From positions 13,514,944 through 13,578,943 of the forward strand of contig NC_087083.1 of assembly GCF_026151205.1 (NCBI RefSeq): a DNA stretch of 64,000 nucleotides, read 5' to 3'. This document shows, piece by piece, positions 1 through 11,515 of the stretch. Within the stretch, counting starts at the first letter, position 1; each line of letters starts with the position of its first letter. The DNA is from Bolinopsis microptera (Eukaryota; Ctenophora; Tentaculata; Lobata; Bolinopsidae). The position numbers and the translations under genes are program-made. The notes below the pieces were generated by a model. It ran no database searches. It had not been told where the DNA came from and saw only the letters and a list, made by a program, of their open reading frames with translations.

Positions 1-225
1 AGACTAAGGACAATGCTTTAACAGACAGCAAGGAAGAAGAGTCTGAGTGTTGTTGTGGAAAATAAAAGCATGGACAAAATAGTAGAACTATCTAAGTAAA
101 TATTTGAGAAAAACTATAGTAATGTTTTGAGTGAATATAGTTTGAGTGTTCATTTCGGAAGCATGGATTATGAACATACATTTTAATGACAAAAGTTTTA
201 TTCAGAACTTATAATTTCTGTTTTC

Positions 226-1752
226 TTGGTCGCAATAGAAAAAGAAACAAAATATCTATTACCCTGCTCATCTGCGACAAATATTTTGCTAATCAGTCAT
301 GCCCAGTACATCGAACATGAAGGAGAATGCGATTTTATCGTTATAGGAGATAAATTCGTGGCGGTGATTGAGGTTAAAGGGCTTTCACTCCAAAAGACAG
401 GAGAAGACATGATTAAGTTAGATGGATGTTGTGACAGCACGGTAATGCAAAGGAAAAGGATGAGGGACCTCATCAGATCAATAAACGCCTTGGTGACGGT
501 GTTCGAGTTTACAATGTTTCCGAATATTTCCATGGAAGAGGTGGAAGAGAAATATCTCTCAGACGAGACAATCCTGTTCAGAGAGGATTTAGAGAACTTG
601 GTACTGATTATTTACTGCTGTGAAGCGTTCTCATTGTCACCTGTCACAACGTTGAGTATGAAGACTGCCAGAGAAATGTTATGTTGCAGTTTTTTAGGAT
701 TGTGGTGCGTGAACCAAGACAATAAATGGGATTTAGATGAATGTAGCCTCTCCAAATGTGTAAAAGATGTAGATAATAAACTCAAGAGTTCACTTGTAAT
801 AAGGAAATTGGTTGAAGAAGCAGAAATTAGCCAGGGCTTAAAAAATAAATAAAAGGAAAGATGAAGAAGAACTATCCTCAAAATCCCAGGATGGTTCAAG
901 CACCGGATCTCTTCAAAAAATATCTCAAAATAAATTGCCTGACGCAATGCCAGCTGGATGTATTCAGTAGTGATGAGACTGAGAGATTCCTTTGGGTGGA
1001 CGGTCCTGCTGGCTCAGCCAAGTACTTTTTTATTACTTTTTAAAATTAATCTGTAACCTAAGATATTTTTCACAAAGAGGGTAATAGAAATCACCAAAAC
1101 TTTGGAACCCCTTGAAAATTAACAATAACGCGGTTCATTGAAAATAAATCTTCACTATCTGATCAGGCAAAACGGTTGTGATGTTAAGTAAGATTATCGA
1201 CCTTGCTCTGACACCACCAGAGAAGAGGATACTTCTGATGTTTACAGGCCATGACAACAACCCAGCTCCACGTGATGCAATGTTTTTACTGAACAACATC
1301 AGACAGGATCAGGGACAAAATGATTTCGCGATTATTTTGGCCAAAACGCGATTCCGTACATGCTGCGATTTCCTTTTGTCCCTGGACAGGATATAACATG
1401 TGTGATGACAAAATGTGGTTGTGAGACATGCTTTGAAGTAATTGGTCGCGATCAGGGTGATAAATTGGATCGAACACGCACATTATTATCACAGCAACTA
1501 TCTGATAACACCAATAAAATCGTATTACTGAATATTGGCACTGGTTTAGCTAAAAATATAGACAGCTTGATTTCGAGGTTTGATGACGTGTTTGTCGACG
1601 ATCATCAGTCGCCCGATGAACTTGTCATGATGGAGTATTGTAATTCTATATCATTAGCACATGCAAATTTTATATCTGAGGGACTGCTTCCTGTCGTGAA
1701 GAACAGAGACAGTCAAAATTCAATTTTAGATACCTTTGTAATGCGGTTTTGA
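226..1752 (+). pseudogene. Decayed NERD-nuclease / superfamily-1 helicase-like gene
   Basis: Three open stretches (226-852, 861-1020, about 1165-1752) read as pieces of one protein. The first contains ECDFIVIG...VIEVKG, the D...ExK core of a PD-(D/E)XK nuclease of NERD (nuclease-related domain) type. The second ends in VDGPAGS, the start of a Walker A loop; the third would resume with GKTVVMLSK, so the P-loop GPAGSGKT is split by an intron of phase 1. The donor that should follow TCAG at 1016 reads CCAAGTA where GTAAGTA is expected, so it looks mutated. Stops and frame changes separate the pieces at 850-852 and near 1390. FDDVFVDDHQ in the last piece resembles Walker B (DExQ type). AATAAA lies at 1762-1767. 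The first piece has no ATG at its start (226 is TTG), so the gene is 5'-incomplete. Seen: motifs and breaks. Inferred: pseudogene. A strain difference or unusual splicing could also explain it. Confidence 0.5.
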
Positions 1753-2127
1753 TTGTGTCCAAATAAAAGTTAACTTTACGTTCAACTGCAATTACAAGTT
1801 AAATCGATTACTATTAGTCTTTAGATATTGATGAGTATTTAAACGTTTCTTGATGTTTTTTAATCCATAATGCACTGATCGATTAAAAAAAGTGCTATGA
1901 TTAGTCGCATATCTTTTCTTCGGGTATCCGTTTTCGTTAATCGTTTCACCACGTCTTCAAGTATAATTGTATACATACTCCCGGGATCCAGGGCACACAA
2001 ATCACCATCAGTCGACATATCTGATAGTATAGCCAGAAAAGAATTCACAAAATCTTTATATACAGTATGATTTGAGGTGTCCGATCAAAAAATTGTCTTT
2101 TCTCAAAAAATTGTTTTTTTCTTTTCT
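1753..2127. other. Convergent intergenic gap
   Basis: Non-coding DNA between the 3' end of the helicase-like pseudogene (+) and the 3' end of the ABCG gene (-). It would hold both 3' UTRs. Apart from AATAAA at 1762-1767 I see no structure. Confidence 0.6.
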
Positions 2128-5100
2128 TCATTTCCTTAGTCTCCACCACAAGCTGAACCAGGCTAATAAACACATTCCCAGTCCTAGAGACAGATTCGCC
2201 ACGATATTGGGCAACCAGATGTTCTGAAAAATCAAGTTTAACCATGAGGTTGAAAAATAAACTTTCTAGCGGCAATCTACAGAGGATAATTTTCACGAAG
2301 ATGAGATCATGCAGTGATGACTGATGATACATGTTTATCATTACATCAGAACTTGCAGGTTCAGCTTTACTTCTTTAAGTCGATTTGATTGAGCGGCTCA
2401 TTTCAATTTTCAGCTGTGAAATCCGAAGCTCTGCAAAACAGAACCGAACCTTTAACCGGACTAAAACCGACCCTGCACTAAAGCTCGACTGTGTTACTTT
2501 TATCTAATTTTAAAATATTACAACACTTACATTTTCTATTCCGTAGAAAGATAGAACTTCTGAACCGTTGTTAAATTGACAGCTGATTTCTTGTACGTCA
2601 CATTCTGAGGACACATTGATCAAAAAACGTCAGTTATATGGATTATAATTAGTTTTTAATCAATTATATTATGCAATGTGTGCAAGAATTGAAATTAAAG
2701 CACGTTTGAAATTCTAACTGAGTGGTTTCTAGCGTACAAATAATAATTGTAAATTTACATGGAAATTGGAAACATACCGATATGATCAACGTTGCGGAAC
2801 TCATTCACCATCATGGCATTCCATGCATACCTTATCCAAGATAGGTACTTGAACGGCATAAACCAATACGGGGTTGTACTGATAATATGAAATTGAAATG
2901 AAAATATAAGGTTTAATACAACATAATACATATTATCATGGTATTATAAGATATTTAGATTTGAGGGGGGAGATGAAAAAATTATTTTTTTGTAGCTTTG
3001 AAGTTCGATTTCGAGGTGAAAGTGTTGAAAATAGTTTTGCTGAGCGAATAGTGAGTTGCACATAGTTGGCATTCATAAACATTAGTTAGTTTTCATGAAT
3101 ACCAAATTTATCCGATTTCTTATGAATACGACTTAGTGTACATCAGGAATATGAATAAAACATTGAACATTTTCAAAATTGTATGCAGTCCTTACTTGTC
3201 GTTTTGGTAGAGTCCTCCGAGTAAAAAACTTGGAACTGTGATCGCTAACAGTAAGCTTCCTGCTGCATCCACCGTCTTCATTACGGAGCCACAAAAAATT
3301 CCTAAAGCAGATTATATTACAATTTTATGCAGTTAAAACAATTTTTATTTATGATAGTAAAGAATTATTTCCGAAACTACTTGTACTTCGTTGAAATAAG
3401 TGGCCTGCTCCACACAAAATCACAAAGGAAGAAGGAACAAAAATAAGTCACTGAAAGTAAAGCTTTTAGGGGTCGTTCACATATTACGTAATCATTTTTT
3501 GGAACATTTTTACCCCCCCTCCTCCGTAATCAGTTTTACACATAGCTATTGTGTCAAAATGACACTAGCGTAATCATTCGGAAACCCCCCCCCCCCTCAG
3601 CTGATTACGTAATATGTGAACGACCCCTTATCCTGTGAGACAAAATCACTGACTGAGGAAGAGACCCAAACCACTGAGATACTGATAAAGTAACAGTTAA
3701 AGAAAGCTGCGAGCGAGATGTGGAGTCCTGTATTGAGGCAAGTTATTAATAATCATTGGTTTGTTAGTTTTAAAACAAAATAAATTTCTACGAGTAAAAC
3801 ATGATTCATTCATAAATACGAAGAAATATTTTTTTTTAATGAGTAAGCTATCTAATCTATGATAGAGTAAAAATAACCAAGTTCTAGTTCACCTGTGAAG
3901 AAGTAGAAGAATATAAGTTGTATTCCCACTAGAACATGCTCAAATGGACACTGAAAGGGGCGGGTCAGTTTGTTAAAATTTATTTTTATTCAGGTTTTTT
4001 GTTGATGCCAGTAAAATGGCACATTTAAAACAAGGAAATTTATAGAAAGGATGTCATGAAATTGCAACGTTTCAGTGCTATGAGTTGTTCTCTTCTAGCA
4101 TTACAGAAGGCTTACCGCCATCACGATTGTGGTCAGGAGGTATGGGAACCCCCTGCGAATTCGTCGCGATTATTCGATTGTTTGCCGCGAATATGCCGCG
4201 ATTTACAAAATTCCCGCCGCGATTTTGCGGCGATTCTGCCTAGTTTGACCTGTCGCGGCGCCGCGATTTTCTTTTTTCCCTGCTTACCGCCATTACGATT
4301 GTGGTCAGGAGGTAAGGGAACGCCCCGTAAATCCCACGTTTGTAGTCCCTCTGTACCACCTGAATTAAATATGTTATATTAGTAAATTATAATTATAGGT
4401 CAAATCACTTTTAATTGTTAGATATATAAATTATCGCGATTAAAAGCCATAGCCATTATTGAAATCTAAACGTTCATTCTCGTTGTCGGAAAAATCCACA
4501 CGTGCGATCGAAACATTTGTAATGAACAATAAATGCATCAATCATGATTTTTTCATGGAGACAAATAACGTTTTTGCTTGGAAGGTGATACAAAATGTAG
4601 TTAGCTTTATCTGAAACTCACTGGAAATTGTTGAGGAATCAACGAGGTGGATGCATGCGACCAACAAAATGCCAGGAATGTAACGAAGAAAAAGAGTAAT
4701 CCAGCTTTATTCTGCGCAACTTGCTGGTCATTCTTAGTGTGGAAAAATCCCAGCGCCAATATTAGACCAACTGCCTGTGAATATGTTAACTGCTGATCTT
4801 CGATATAATCTCAATTGAAAAATAAACTTCAAATAATATTTAAATTAAGATATTTGAGATTAAAGCAAAGTCTGTTGATAAAAGCTTCATCTTAAATCAT
4901 GTCCCAATAAATCTTGAAGTTGAATTCTTAAAAGGTGTAAAAAATAAAAATATTAACACCTACCACAGTTTGAATAACTTGTTGAGACCCATCAGGAAGA
5001 GACCTTTTAGCTACGATGTAACCGCTCTTAAGGTTCTCTTTTACCTGTTCCACAAATGAAGCTGTTAGAACTTTCCGACTGTAATAAGGTATTATAGGGG

Positions 5101-7212
5101 TGTTATCATTGATTTCTTTACTGGTACTATACTACTTATAAGACTTACCAGTACGTCACATGTTACGTCACATGTTACGTCACATGTACGTCACATGTTA
5201 CGTCACATGTTACGTCACATGTTACGTCACTACTACGTCACATGTTATTTAATGCTTTAATGTAATGGTTGAAAAGTCCATCAGCAAATTGTTCATTAAC
5301 GATATAGTGCAAATTATTTCTCCCTCTTGAGAAGTCTGATCACTCTGAATATTCCGTCAAAGACATTTAGATCCGGCAAAAAGAAAGGTTACCTGATGAT
5401 ATTAGGCTTGACAGTATTGATTTTGGCTGTGTAAGAGATTCCCTCATCCATTCTTCTGTAGTGGTCAGAATCTTTGTAGTAGTTGGTAAACGACTGTGAT
5501 ATGAAAGATACTATAAATCTCCGTTTAGGATTCAACTAAATCATCAGTTTAAGGAATTATTTCATGATCCTGTTTCCACAAACCTAAATTTTTCATTTTT
5601 TTCCCTTCCACAATTTTCCACACAAACCTCAATTTTTCCAATATCTTCTATCTGAGTCTCCTTCTTGATAGTGAGCTCTTTAATAAAATGATCAGCTGGG
5701 TTATGCAATACTGGGCATGGTCTACCCAGATTCTCAAAGTGTTTTACTGCATCCTCACTTGTTCCTAAAAATGCTATGTTTCCCTCAGCCATCAGACAAA
5801 CCCTGGAACAGAAATTGTGTTAAATTGTAACATTCTATTTATATATTAGCGACAAGAGAAACGCCATTGTTGGACGTGAGGAGAGTGAGGACTCCTCAAA
5901 CTACATTAAATTAATTTCTTCAGTAACGTCCTCAATAAATGTAATAGATTTGTACTGTTGTAATTAGTTTAAAACTTGACATTGTCAGGTGGGTGGAGGA
6001 AATTAAAAACGTGTCTAAAATGGCGGCATGTCAGTATTACTACCGTTCAGACTCGTGAACCGTATAAAAGGTATTTTAAGATATATCCCTGAAGGAGGGA
6101 AAATTCATTATCCCTGATCAGTCTCGAGGGCATGCTCGGAAAAGTACGCGGTTTTACTTGAAATTTACGAAACTCCAAACCTTAAAAAACAATTGTATTT
6201 CTATTGTATTTGTACCTGTCAAAGTGGGAGTAGTCCTCGGAGCTAGGGTGACTCATAGTCATCAGTACTGTGCGGTTAACACTTGCTAAACTCGCTATAG
6301 TCCTCACCTGCGCAAAGTTTCATATTATTTGTATCACTATTATATATACAAAATAGCTATTATATTGTTATTATTCAATTCCGTGTGAGGTACTATGGTA
6401 TGATCTGATTCCACGAGAACAGGTAAGGACCAAGAAATTATTGAATGTGATCTTACAACGTTTTCAGCTTCAAAATACTCCACATTCAGTGTTGGTTCGT
6501 CTATGAACAGAATCAATGGATCCGTCAACATCTCCAGCCCAATGGACAACAGCTTTCTTTCTCCACCTTTGTAAAAGCTTCATAAGTATTTACTATATTT
6601 ACACGCCCCCCGTGTGTAACGTGTAAGTGTAACGCCCCCCCCCCCCCCCAAATGTTTGTTGAATTACGAATCTAGAAATTTTATGTGAATTCAAAGAAAC
6701 ATTGAACAATAAAATTGTTTACCTGAAATACAGCCAAGTCCGATTCTTGCCTTACCGACCAGTGAATTTTCACAGCTCTTTAGTCCCAGCTGAAATCGAA
6801 TACGTTTTTGCATGATCTTATAATGAAAGTAATTATAGTTGCCGCTACGAAAATTGCTATTACACGCGATAACTATTTAAATATTAAAAGTGATACCTTT
6901 TCGATAACTTCCTCAACCTTCTCCGTTCTTTTTGCTAATCGTTGCCGTCTGTCTAGTCTTAAGTTTGCCTGCAGAATAGTTTGATAAGCTGATAGTTCTA
7001 ACCAAAGTAGAAATCTTACAGATTCTTGGTGACTGCAGAAAGCTTTGATCTTATATTATTACACGAAAGCTTAGAAACTTACATGAAACATAAACGTCTC
7101 CCGCACAGTTAGTTCACCAAAAAAGTGATCGTCTTTGTCAACGTAAGAACTGATCAGTGACATCTGGGAGCTTTCTATAGGCCATCCGTTCACTTGAATT
7201 GTACCTAGAGTG

Positions 7213-7309
<97 letters not shown>

Positions 7310-9432
7310 ACCTAAAGTGTTTGTACTGAATATCTTTATAGATTGAATGCGACCTAATATAATTAATTTAGGTTCACGTTTGCGAAGAGCTGTTCGGTTA
7401 TCACTCATATACAAAACGGGTGGAATAGTTGGAGTTGAAAACTTAAAGAGAAATATAAAAGTATAAAGCATGATGGAATTTTTCAAAATTTGCACATCAG
7501 CTTTTGTCTATCAGGGTCTTTCTAAATGCTTTCTCATCCAATCAATTTACCTGGTCACAAATTAGCAATCACTAGTACACTTACCTGTAACTTTCACATT
7601 TTCCATTCTTATCATTGCAGCGGTTTTCAACATTGTAGTCTTTCCAGCTCCGCTAGGTCCTAGAATGGAAACAAACTGTCCTGGCTCGACCAGACCAGAA
7701 ACTGAAAAAACACCCGATTATATGAGTTGCTCAAAATAAAGAAATAGCACAGCCAACCAGCCTCATATTAATTTAATTAATAATTGCAAAATGTAAAAAA
7801 CTGAACGTAACATTTAAAAAACATGCTGTTCCACTCTGAAGTACCCTCGCAAAATGAAACCCACCTCTCTTTTTTAATAAACAAATAAATGAACAAATAA
7901 ATTATTTTAATTAAAAAACCCACCTCTCTTAAGAATGTCCTGACAAAGGTATTTGCCCAGTTTGTTACTGCACCATGGAGCTTTAGTGTACGTCTCTGTG
8001 GAGGCGTGTACATCTCTCCAGGCTAAAGTAGCCGAGGTCAGGGTATCAAACCTCTCACCTTCTTCTGTTAACTGAAGAGTTAGACTAGGTTACAGAGGTC
8101 AGGGTATCAAACCTCTCACCTTCTTCTGTTAACTGAAGAGTTAGACTGGGTTACAGAGGTCAGGGTATCAAACCTCTCACCTTCTTCTGTTAACTGAAGA
8201 GTTAGACTAGGTTACAGAGGTCAGGGTATCAAACCTCTCACCTTCTTCTGTTAACTGAAGAGTTAGACTAGGTTACAGAGGTCAGGGTATCAAACCTCTC
8301 ACCTTCTTCTGTTAACTGAAGAGTTAGACTAGGTTACAGAGGTCAGGGTATCAAACCTCTCACCTTCTTCTGTTAACTGAACAGTGAGACTAGGTTACAG
8401 AGGTCAGGGTATCAAACCTCTCACCTTCTTCTGTTAACTGAAGAGTTAGACTAGGTTACAGAGGTCAGGGTATCAAACCTCTCACCTTCTTCTGTTAACT
8501 GAAGAGTTAGACTAGGTTACAGAGGTCAGGGTATCAAACCTCTCACTTTCTTCTGTTAACTGAAGAGTTAGACTAGGTTACAGAGGTCAGGGTATCAAAC
8601 CTCTCACCTTCTTCTGTTAACTGAAGAGTTAGACTAGGTTACAGAGGTCAGGGTATCAAACCTCTCACCTTCTTCTGTTAACTGAAGAGTTAGACTAGGT
8701 TACAGAGGTCAGGGTATCAAACCTCTCACCTTCTTCTGTTAACTGAAGAGTTAGACTAGGTTACAGAGGTCAGGGTATCAAACCTCTCACCTTCTTCTGT
8801 TAACTGAAGAGTTAGACTAGGTTACAGAGGTCAGGGTATCAAACCTCTCACCTTCTTCTGTTAACTGAAGAGTTAGATTAGGTTACAGAGGTCAGGGTAT
8901 CAAACCTCTCACCTTCTTCTGTTAACTGAAGAGTTAGACTAGGTTACAGAGGTCAGGGTATCAAACCTCTCACCTTCTTCTGTTAACTGAAGAGTTACAC
9001 GGATCTTCAGGGTTACCTTTAATTTAGATTTCTTCATCCCTAAATAGTAAATATGAGCATATTGTTTTCGGCTTGGGTTTTGGGCATGTTAATGTGATTT
9101 GGCATAATTTGGCCAAATATAAGCTGCACCACGGCACTAATGGGCGCTAATGAAGGGCTGCGATCTGCTCAAAAGTCACGTGACCTAGTTTGTTGATGAA
9201 CTGCCCCACCTCAATAGCTTAATAGGAGGAGTGATAAGTTTTAGAATTGCACTACAATGGAACAATATTATTATTCAAATAGCAGCGCTACCTCACAAAT
9301 CTCCAGGACATCAGCTTTATTAGACTTATCCAGTGAGTGAACTGAACCTCTCCTCCCTGAGTAATCAGCACGTGACGTCTCGTCGTCCAGTAGCCGGCTA
9401 TGCTCTGAATCTACTGAACCAGCTTCTGACAT
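2128..9432 (-). CDS. ABCG-family half-transporter (White/ABCG subfamily)
   Basis: Eighteen exons: 9432-9292, 8071-7924, 7701-7585, 7204-7083, 6968-6897, 6789-6723, 6566-6457, 6307-6216, 5802-5628, 5493-5393, 5078-4964, 4774-4622, 3950-3893, 3727-3650, 3301-3196, 2878-2778, 2604-2531, 2223-2128. All phases close and the sum is 1926 nt, 641 residues plus TGA. This is the usual ABCG half-transporter size, with the ATPase domain first and six membrane segments after it. Walker A is GPSGAGKTT, signature ISGGERK, Walker B LILFIDEPT, switch H in SHPSSED. The membrane domain runs from AVGLILALGFF to the C-terminal SLWWRLRK. Oddities: the Q-loop reads YVDKDD where YVQQDD is usual, and the D-loop reads LNVE instead of SGLD. 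ABCG proteins export lipids, pigments or drugs as dimers at membranes; the substrate here cannot be told. The start is ATG at 9432, giving a Ser/Asp-rich cytosolic N-terminus (MSEAGSVDSEHSRLLDDE). Confidence 0.9.
3469..3627. mobile_element. MITE with 26-bp inverted ends and TTA target duplication
   Basis: A 159-bp element lies in an intron of the ABCG gene. Its ends are perfect inverted repeats of 26 bp beginning GGGGTCGTTCACATATTACG. It is flanked on both sides by TTA (3466-3468 and 3628-3630). Three-base TWA target duplications and G-rich termini suit a PIF/Harbinger-type non-autonomous element; that assignment is an inference. The interior holds two C-runs and no ORF. Confidence 0.85.
4111..4322. 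repeat. 40-bp direct repeats flanking a GC-rich CCGCGATT cluster
   Basis: Nearly the same 40-bp sequence (starting CTTACCGCCATCACGATTGT) occurs at 4111-4150 and 4283-4322. Between them are about 130 bp unusually rich in CG, with repeated CCGCGATT words. It lies in the ABCG intron between exons at 4622 and 3950. Confidence 0.7.
5157..5243. repeat. 12-bp tandem repeat, unit GTTACGTCACAT
   Basis: About seven imperfect copies of a 12-bp unit in the ABCG intron between exons at 5393 and 5078. Some copies are shortened by two bases. Each copy carries TTACGTCA, close to a CRE/ATF site; no function is implied. Confidence 0.85.
7206..7310. repeat. Hexanucleotide microsatellite abutting a 3' splice site
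   Basis: About 17 copies of GTGAAA (CACTTT on the coding strand) end directly at the acceptor CTCTAG of the ABCG exon starting at 7204. On the transcript the array is the polypyrimidine tract of that intron. Confidence 0.9.
8036..9000. repeat. 61-bp minisatellite made of the exon-2 splice acceptor (16 copies)
   Basis: Sixteen nearly identical 61-bp units lie in intron 1 of the ABCG gene, directly upstream (on the minus strand) of exon 2, which begins at 8071. Each unit contains the acceptor CTCTTCAG followed by the first 38 nt of exon 2 (encoding LTEEGERFDTLT), then a short run ending TCTGTAACCTAG. The copy nearest the gene continues into the real exon; the others read into an in-frame TAG. 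Divergence between copies is only a few bases. Confidence 0.92.
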
Positions 9433-10781
9433 CTTCTTTGCTGTGTTATTGTGCCTGTGATTGTACCAACCCTACTTGTATATAACGGTAGTCCCACTTT
9501 TATAACGTGGCTTTTGGGACGGAAAATTAAATGTGAAATAACTGAATTGAAAACTTTCAATCCAAGAAAACGGGATCAAAAATGTTTTCCAAAGAGCTGT
9601 GTTGTACAAGGCCGTATACTGTGTTCAACAAATCAACGCGGACATTAATTAACGCAATAAAGTGCATACATGTTGTGAGTGTTTACTATACAAGGAGTAT
9701 ACACTGCATATAAATAAAATGAATCACTTTCATGACAAACAAAAGCATAGAACAATTGTAGAATATAGATAATTCAACTTCCTTCATCTTCGAAATAGAG
9801 TGGTATCCCCATTAATACTGATTGTTTACTCGGCAATAGTGAGAATTGAGAAGATACTCAGAATCACAACTCTTATAAGCCAATTTGAAAATACATCGAT
9901 TTGTTTTATATCGTCTTTTCGCTGATTCTGGGAAATCAAATATGGTAAAGTAGGAAGAAAAATGTAAATTCACGCGCCCCTAAATGTTTTTATATGAGGT
10001 AATAACTTGATTATAATAACAGGGAGAGGGGGGTACACGTCATGTAAATATCCTGCAATTCTCCGAAAATTTGGGACTCGAATTCTATTTCCAATGGACT
10101 GCACACTTTCCGGTTGTATAATATTATGAGCTATCTCTTCCTGATACACCGCCCATTAGGCCTAATACACCGCCCGTTAGTTCTGAGGAGTGTAGCGGCC
10201 CTAATGATTAGGGGCTGCACTCCTCAGAACTCAAAGACTCAAAGAGAGATCTCCTCTTTGTAAGATTTCCTCTCTGTGATCACAAAATTTGAATTGTGAT
10301 GGCCCTGTTAAAGCTTAACGAATCTCAACATAGGTGACATAGATTATAGGTTAAGGTAGGAAGCTAGCTTACTGGCCTGGAAATATGTGGAACAACATGA
10401 TGCTGATTGATACACGTGACTACAATGAATTTTGTAACATCACCACCAAGCGCTTGGTTAACTCAAATATTTGACATCCAGCTAATTTTATATTCAAACC
10501 ATTTAATTTAAACTTGAAATGAGCAGATTGATGGTATGATAAAGCAAGAAAAAAACGTATATCAGAATGAGAAGATTTATTATTATTATATAAAAATCAG
10601 GTAAGGTATGAAGTAACATATAATACTAACAATCTACTTACTGAAAAATGTAACATTTCCACACCGAGTAAAACATGTCAAATTGAAAAATTACTTCTAT
10701 AGATTTACTCAAACACTTTTTAGCAATTACAACTGTTGGATCAGTGAGTTGAACAGATATCAACCACATCTAAAAATTTAC
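9433..10781. other. Non-coding region upstream of the ABCG gene
   Basis: This holds the presumed ABCG promoter and 5' flank. I see no convincing exon. One hairpin is listed separately at 10179-10231. The rest is AT-rich with no recognisable structure; the reading frame at 9451-9648 has no features of a gene. Confidence 0.5.
10179..10231. repeat. Near-perfect 25-bp stem inverted repeat
   Basis: AGTTCTGAGGAGTGTAGCGG is followed, after a two- to three-base centre, by its complement with a few mismatches, ending at CTCCTCAGAACT. The arms are about 25 bp. It may be a small foldback element or a transcribed hairpin. The word CGGCCCTAAT inside it recurs near 15296-15345. Confidence 0.75.
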
Positions 10782-11040
10782 TATCTAGAGCTAACCAGTA
10801 ACCATGCGATGACGGTATAGTCAAAACCAGCCTTCATTTCACTCACACTTTCAAACAAAACATTGTTCTTGAAAATCACAAATGTAAACGATCGGCTTTC
10901 CTTCTGATAATAAAATTCTAATTTATATCCGCTAGACTTTGAATACGTACAGAGTTCAGTTGAAACGAGCTTCATCTGGTTGTGTATTCTTTTTGGGTAG
11001 TCCCATTGAGTGATGAAGCAACATCCGTCGCATGTCATGT
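10782..11040 (-). CDS. Possible terminal exon of unknown protein
   Basis: An open frame on the minus strand (CDGCCFITQWDYPKRIHN ... VIAWLLVSSR then TAG) has balanced composition, unlike the repeats beside it. A possible acceptor is CACAACCAG before ATGAAGCTCG. I recognise no family. It could be the last exon of the gene whose other pieces lie at 12165-14084, or a chance ORF. Confidence 0.25.
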
Positions 11041-11515
11041 CAGGACCAGAGAGAGTCAGGACCAACCAGAGAAAGAGTCAGGACCAGAGAGAGTCAGGAC
11101 CAGAGAGAGTCAGGACCAGAGAGAGTCAGGACCGACCAGAGAAAGAGTCAGGACCAGAGAGAGTCAGGACCAGAGAGAGTCAGGACCGACCAGAGAGAGA
11201 GTCAGGACCAGAGAGAGTCAGGACCAGAGAGAGTCAGGACCAGAGAGAGTCAGGACCAGAGAGAGAGTCAGGACCAGAGAGAGTCAGGACCAACCAGAGA
11301 GAGAGTCAGGATCAGAGAGATAGCCAGGACGAGAGAGAGAGAGAGTCCGTACCAGAGAGAGAGATAGAGTCAGGACCGACCAGAGAGAGAGTCAGTACCA
11401 GGGAAAGAGAGAGAGAGAGAGAGAGTCAGGACCGAGAGTCAGGACCAGAGAGAGTCAGGACCAGAGAGAGTCAGGACCAGAGAGAGAGTCAGGATCAGAG
11501 AGAGAGAGAGAGAGA
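11039..11515. repeat. Degenerate 14-bp tandem repeat, unit AGAGAGTCAGGACC
   Basis: About 30 copies, with GA expansions and CAACC/CGACC variants between blocks. All plus-strand frames stay open and give Arg/Glu/Ser/Asp/Gln repeats; that is a by-product of the repeat, not a gene. Confidence 0.9.

Noticed and set aside
3384-3464. Hydrophobic minus-strand stretch (VTYFCSFFLCDFVWSRP) as an extra ABCG exon
   Set aside because: Joining exon 3727-3650 directly to 3301-3196 keeps phase and gives the usual distance between membrane segments; the extra piece would make it about ten residues too long.
4056-4382. 108-codon plus-strand ORF
   Set aside because: Covers the CG-rich repeat block inside an intron of the minus-strand ABCG gene; no protein-like features.
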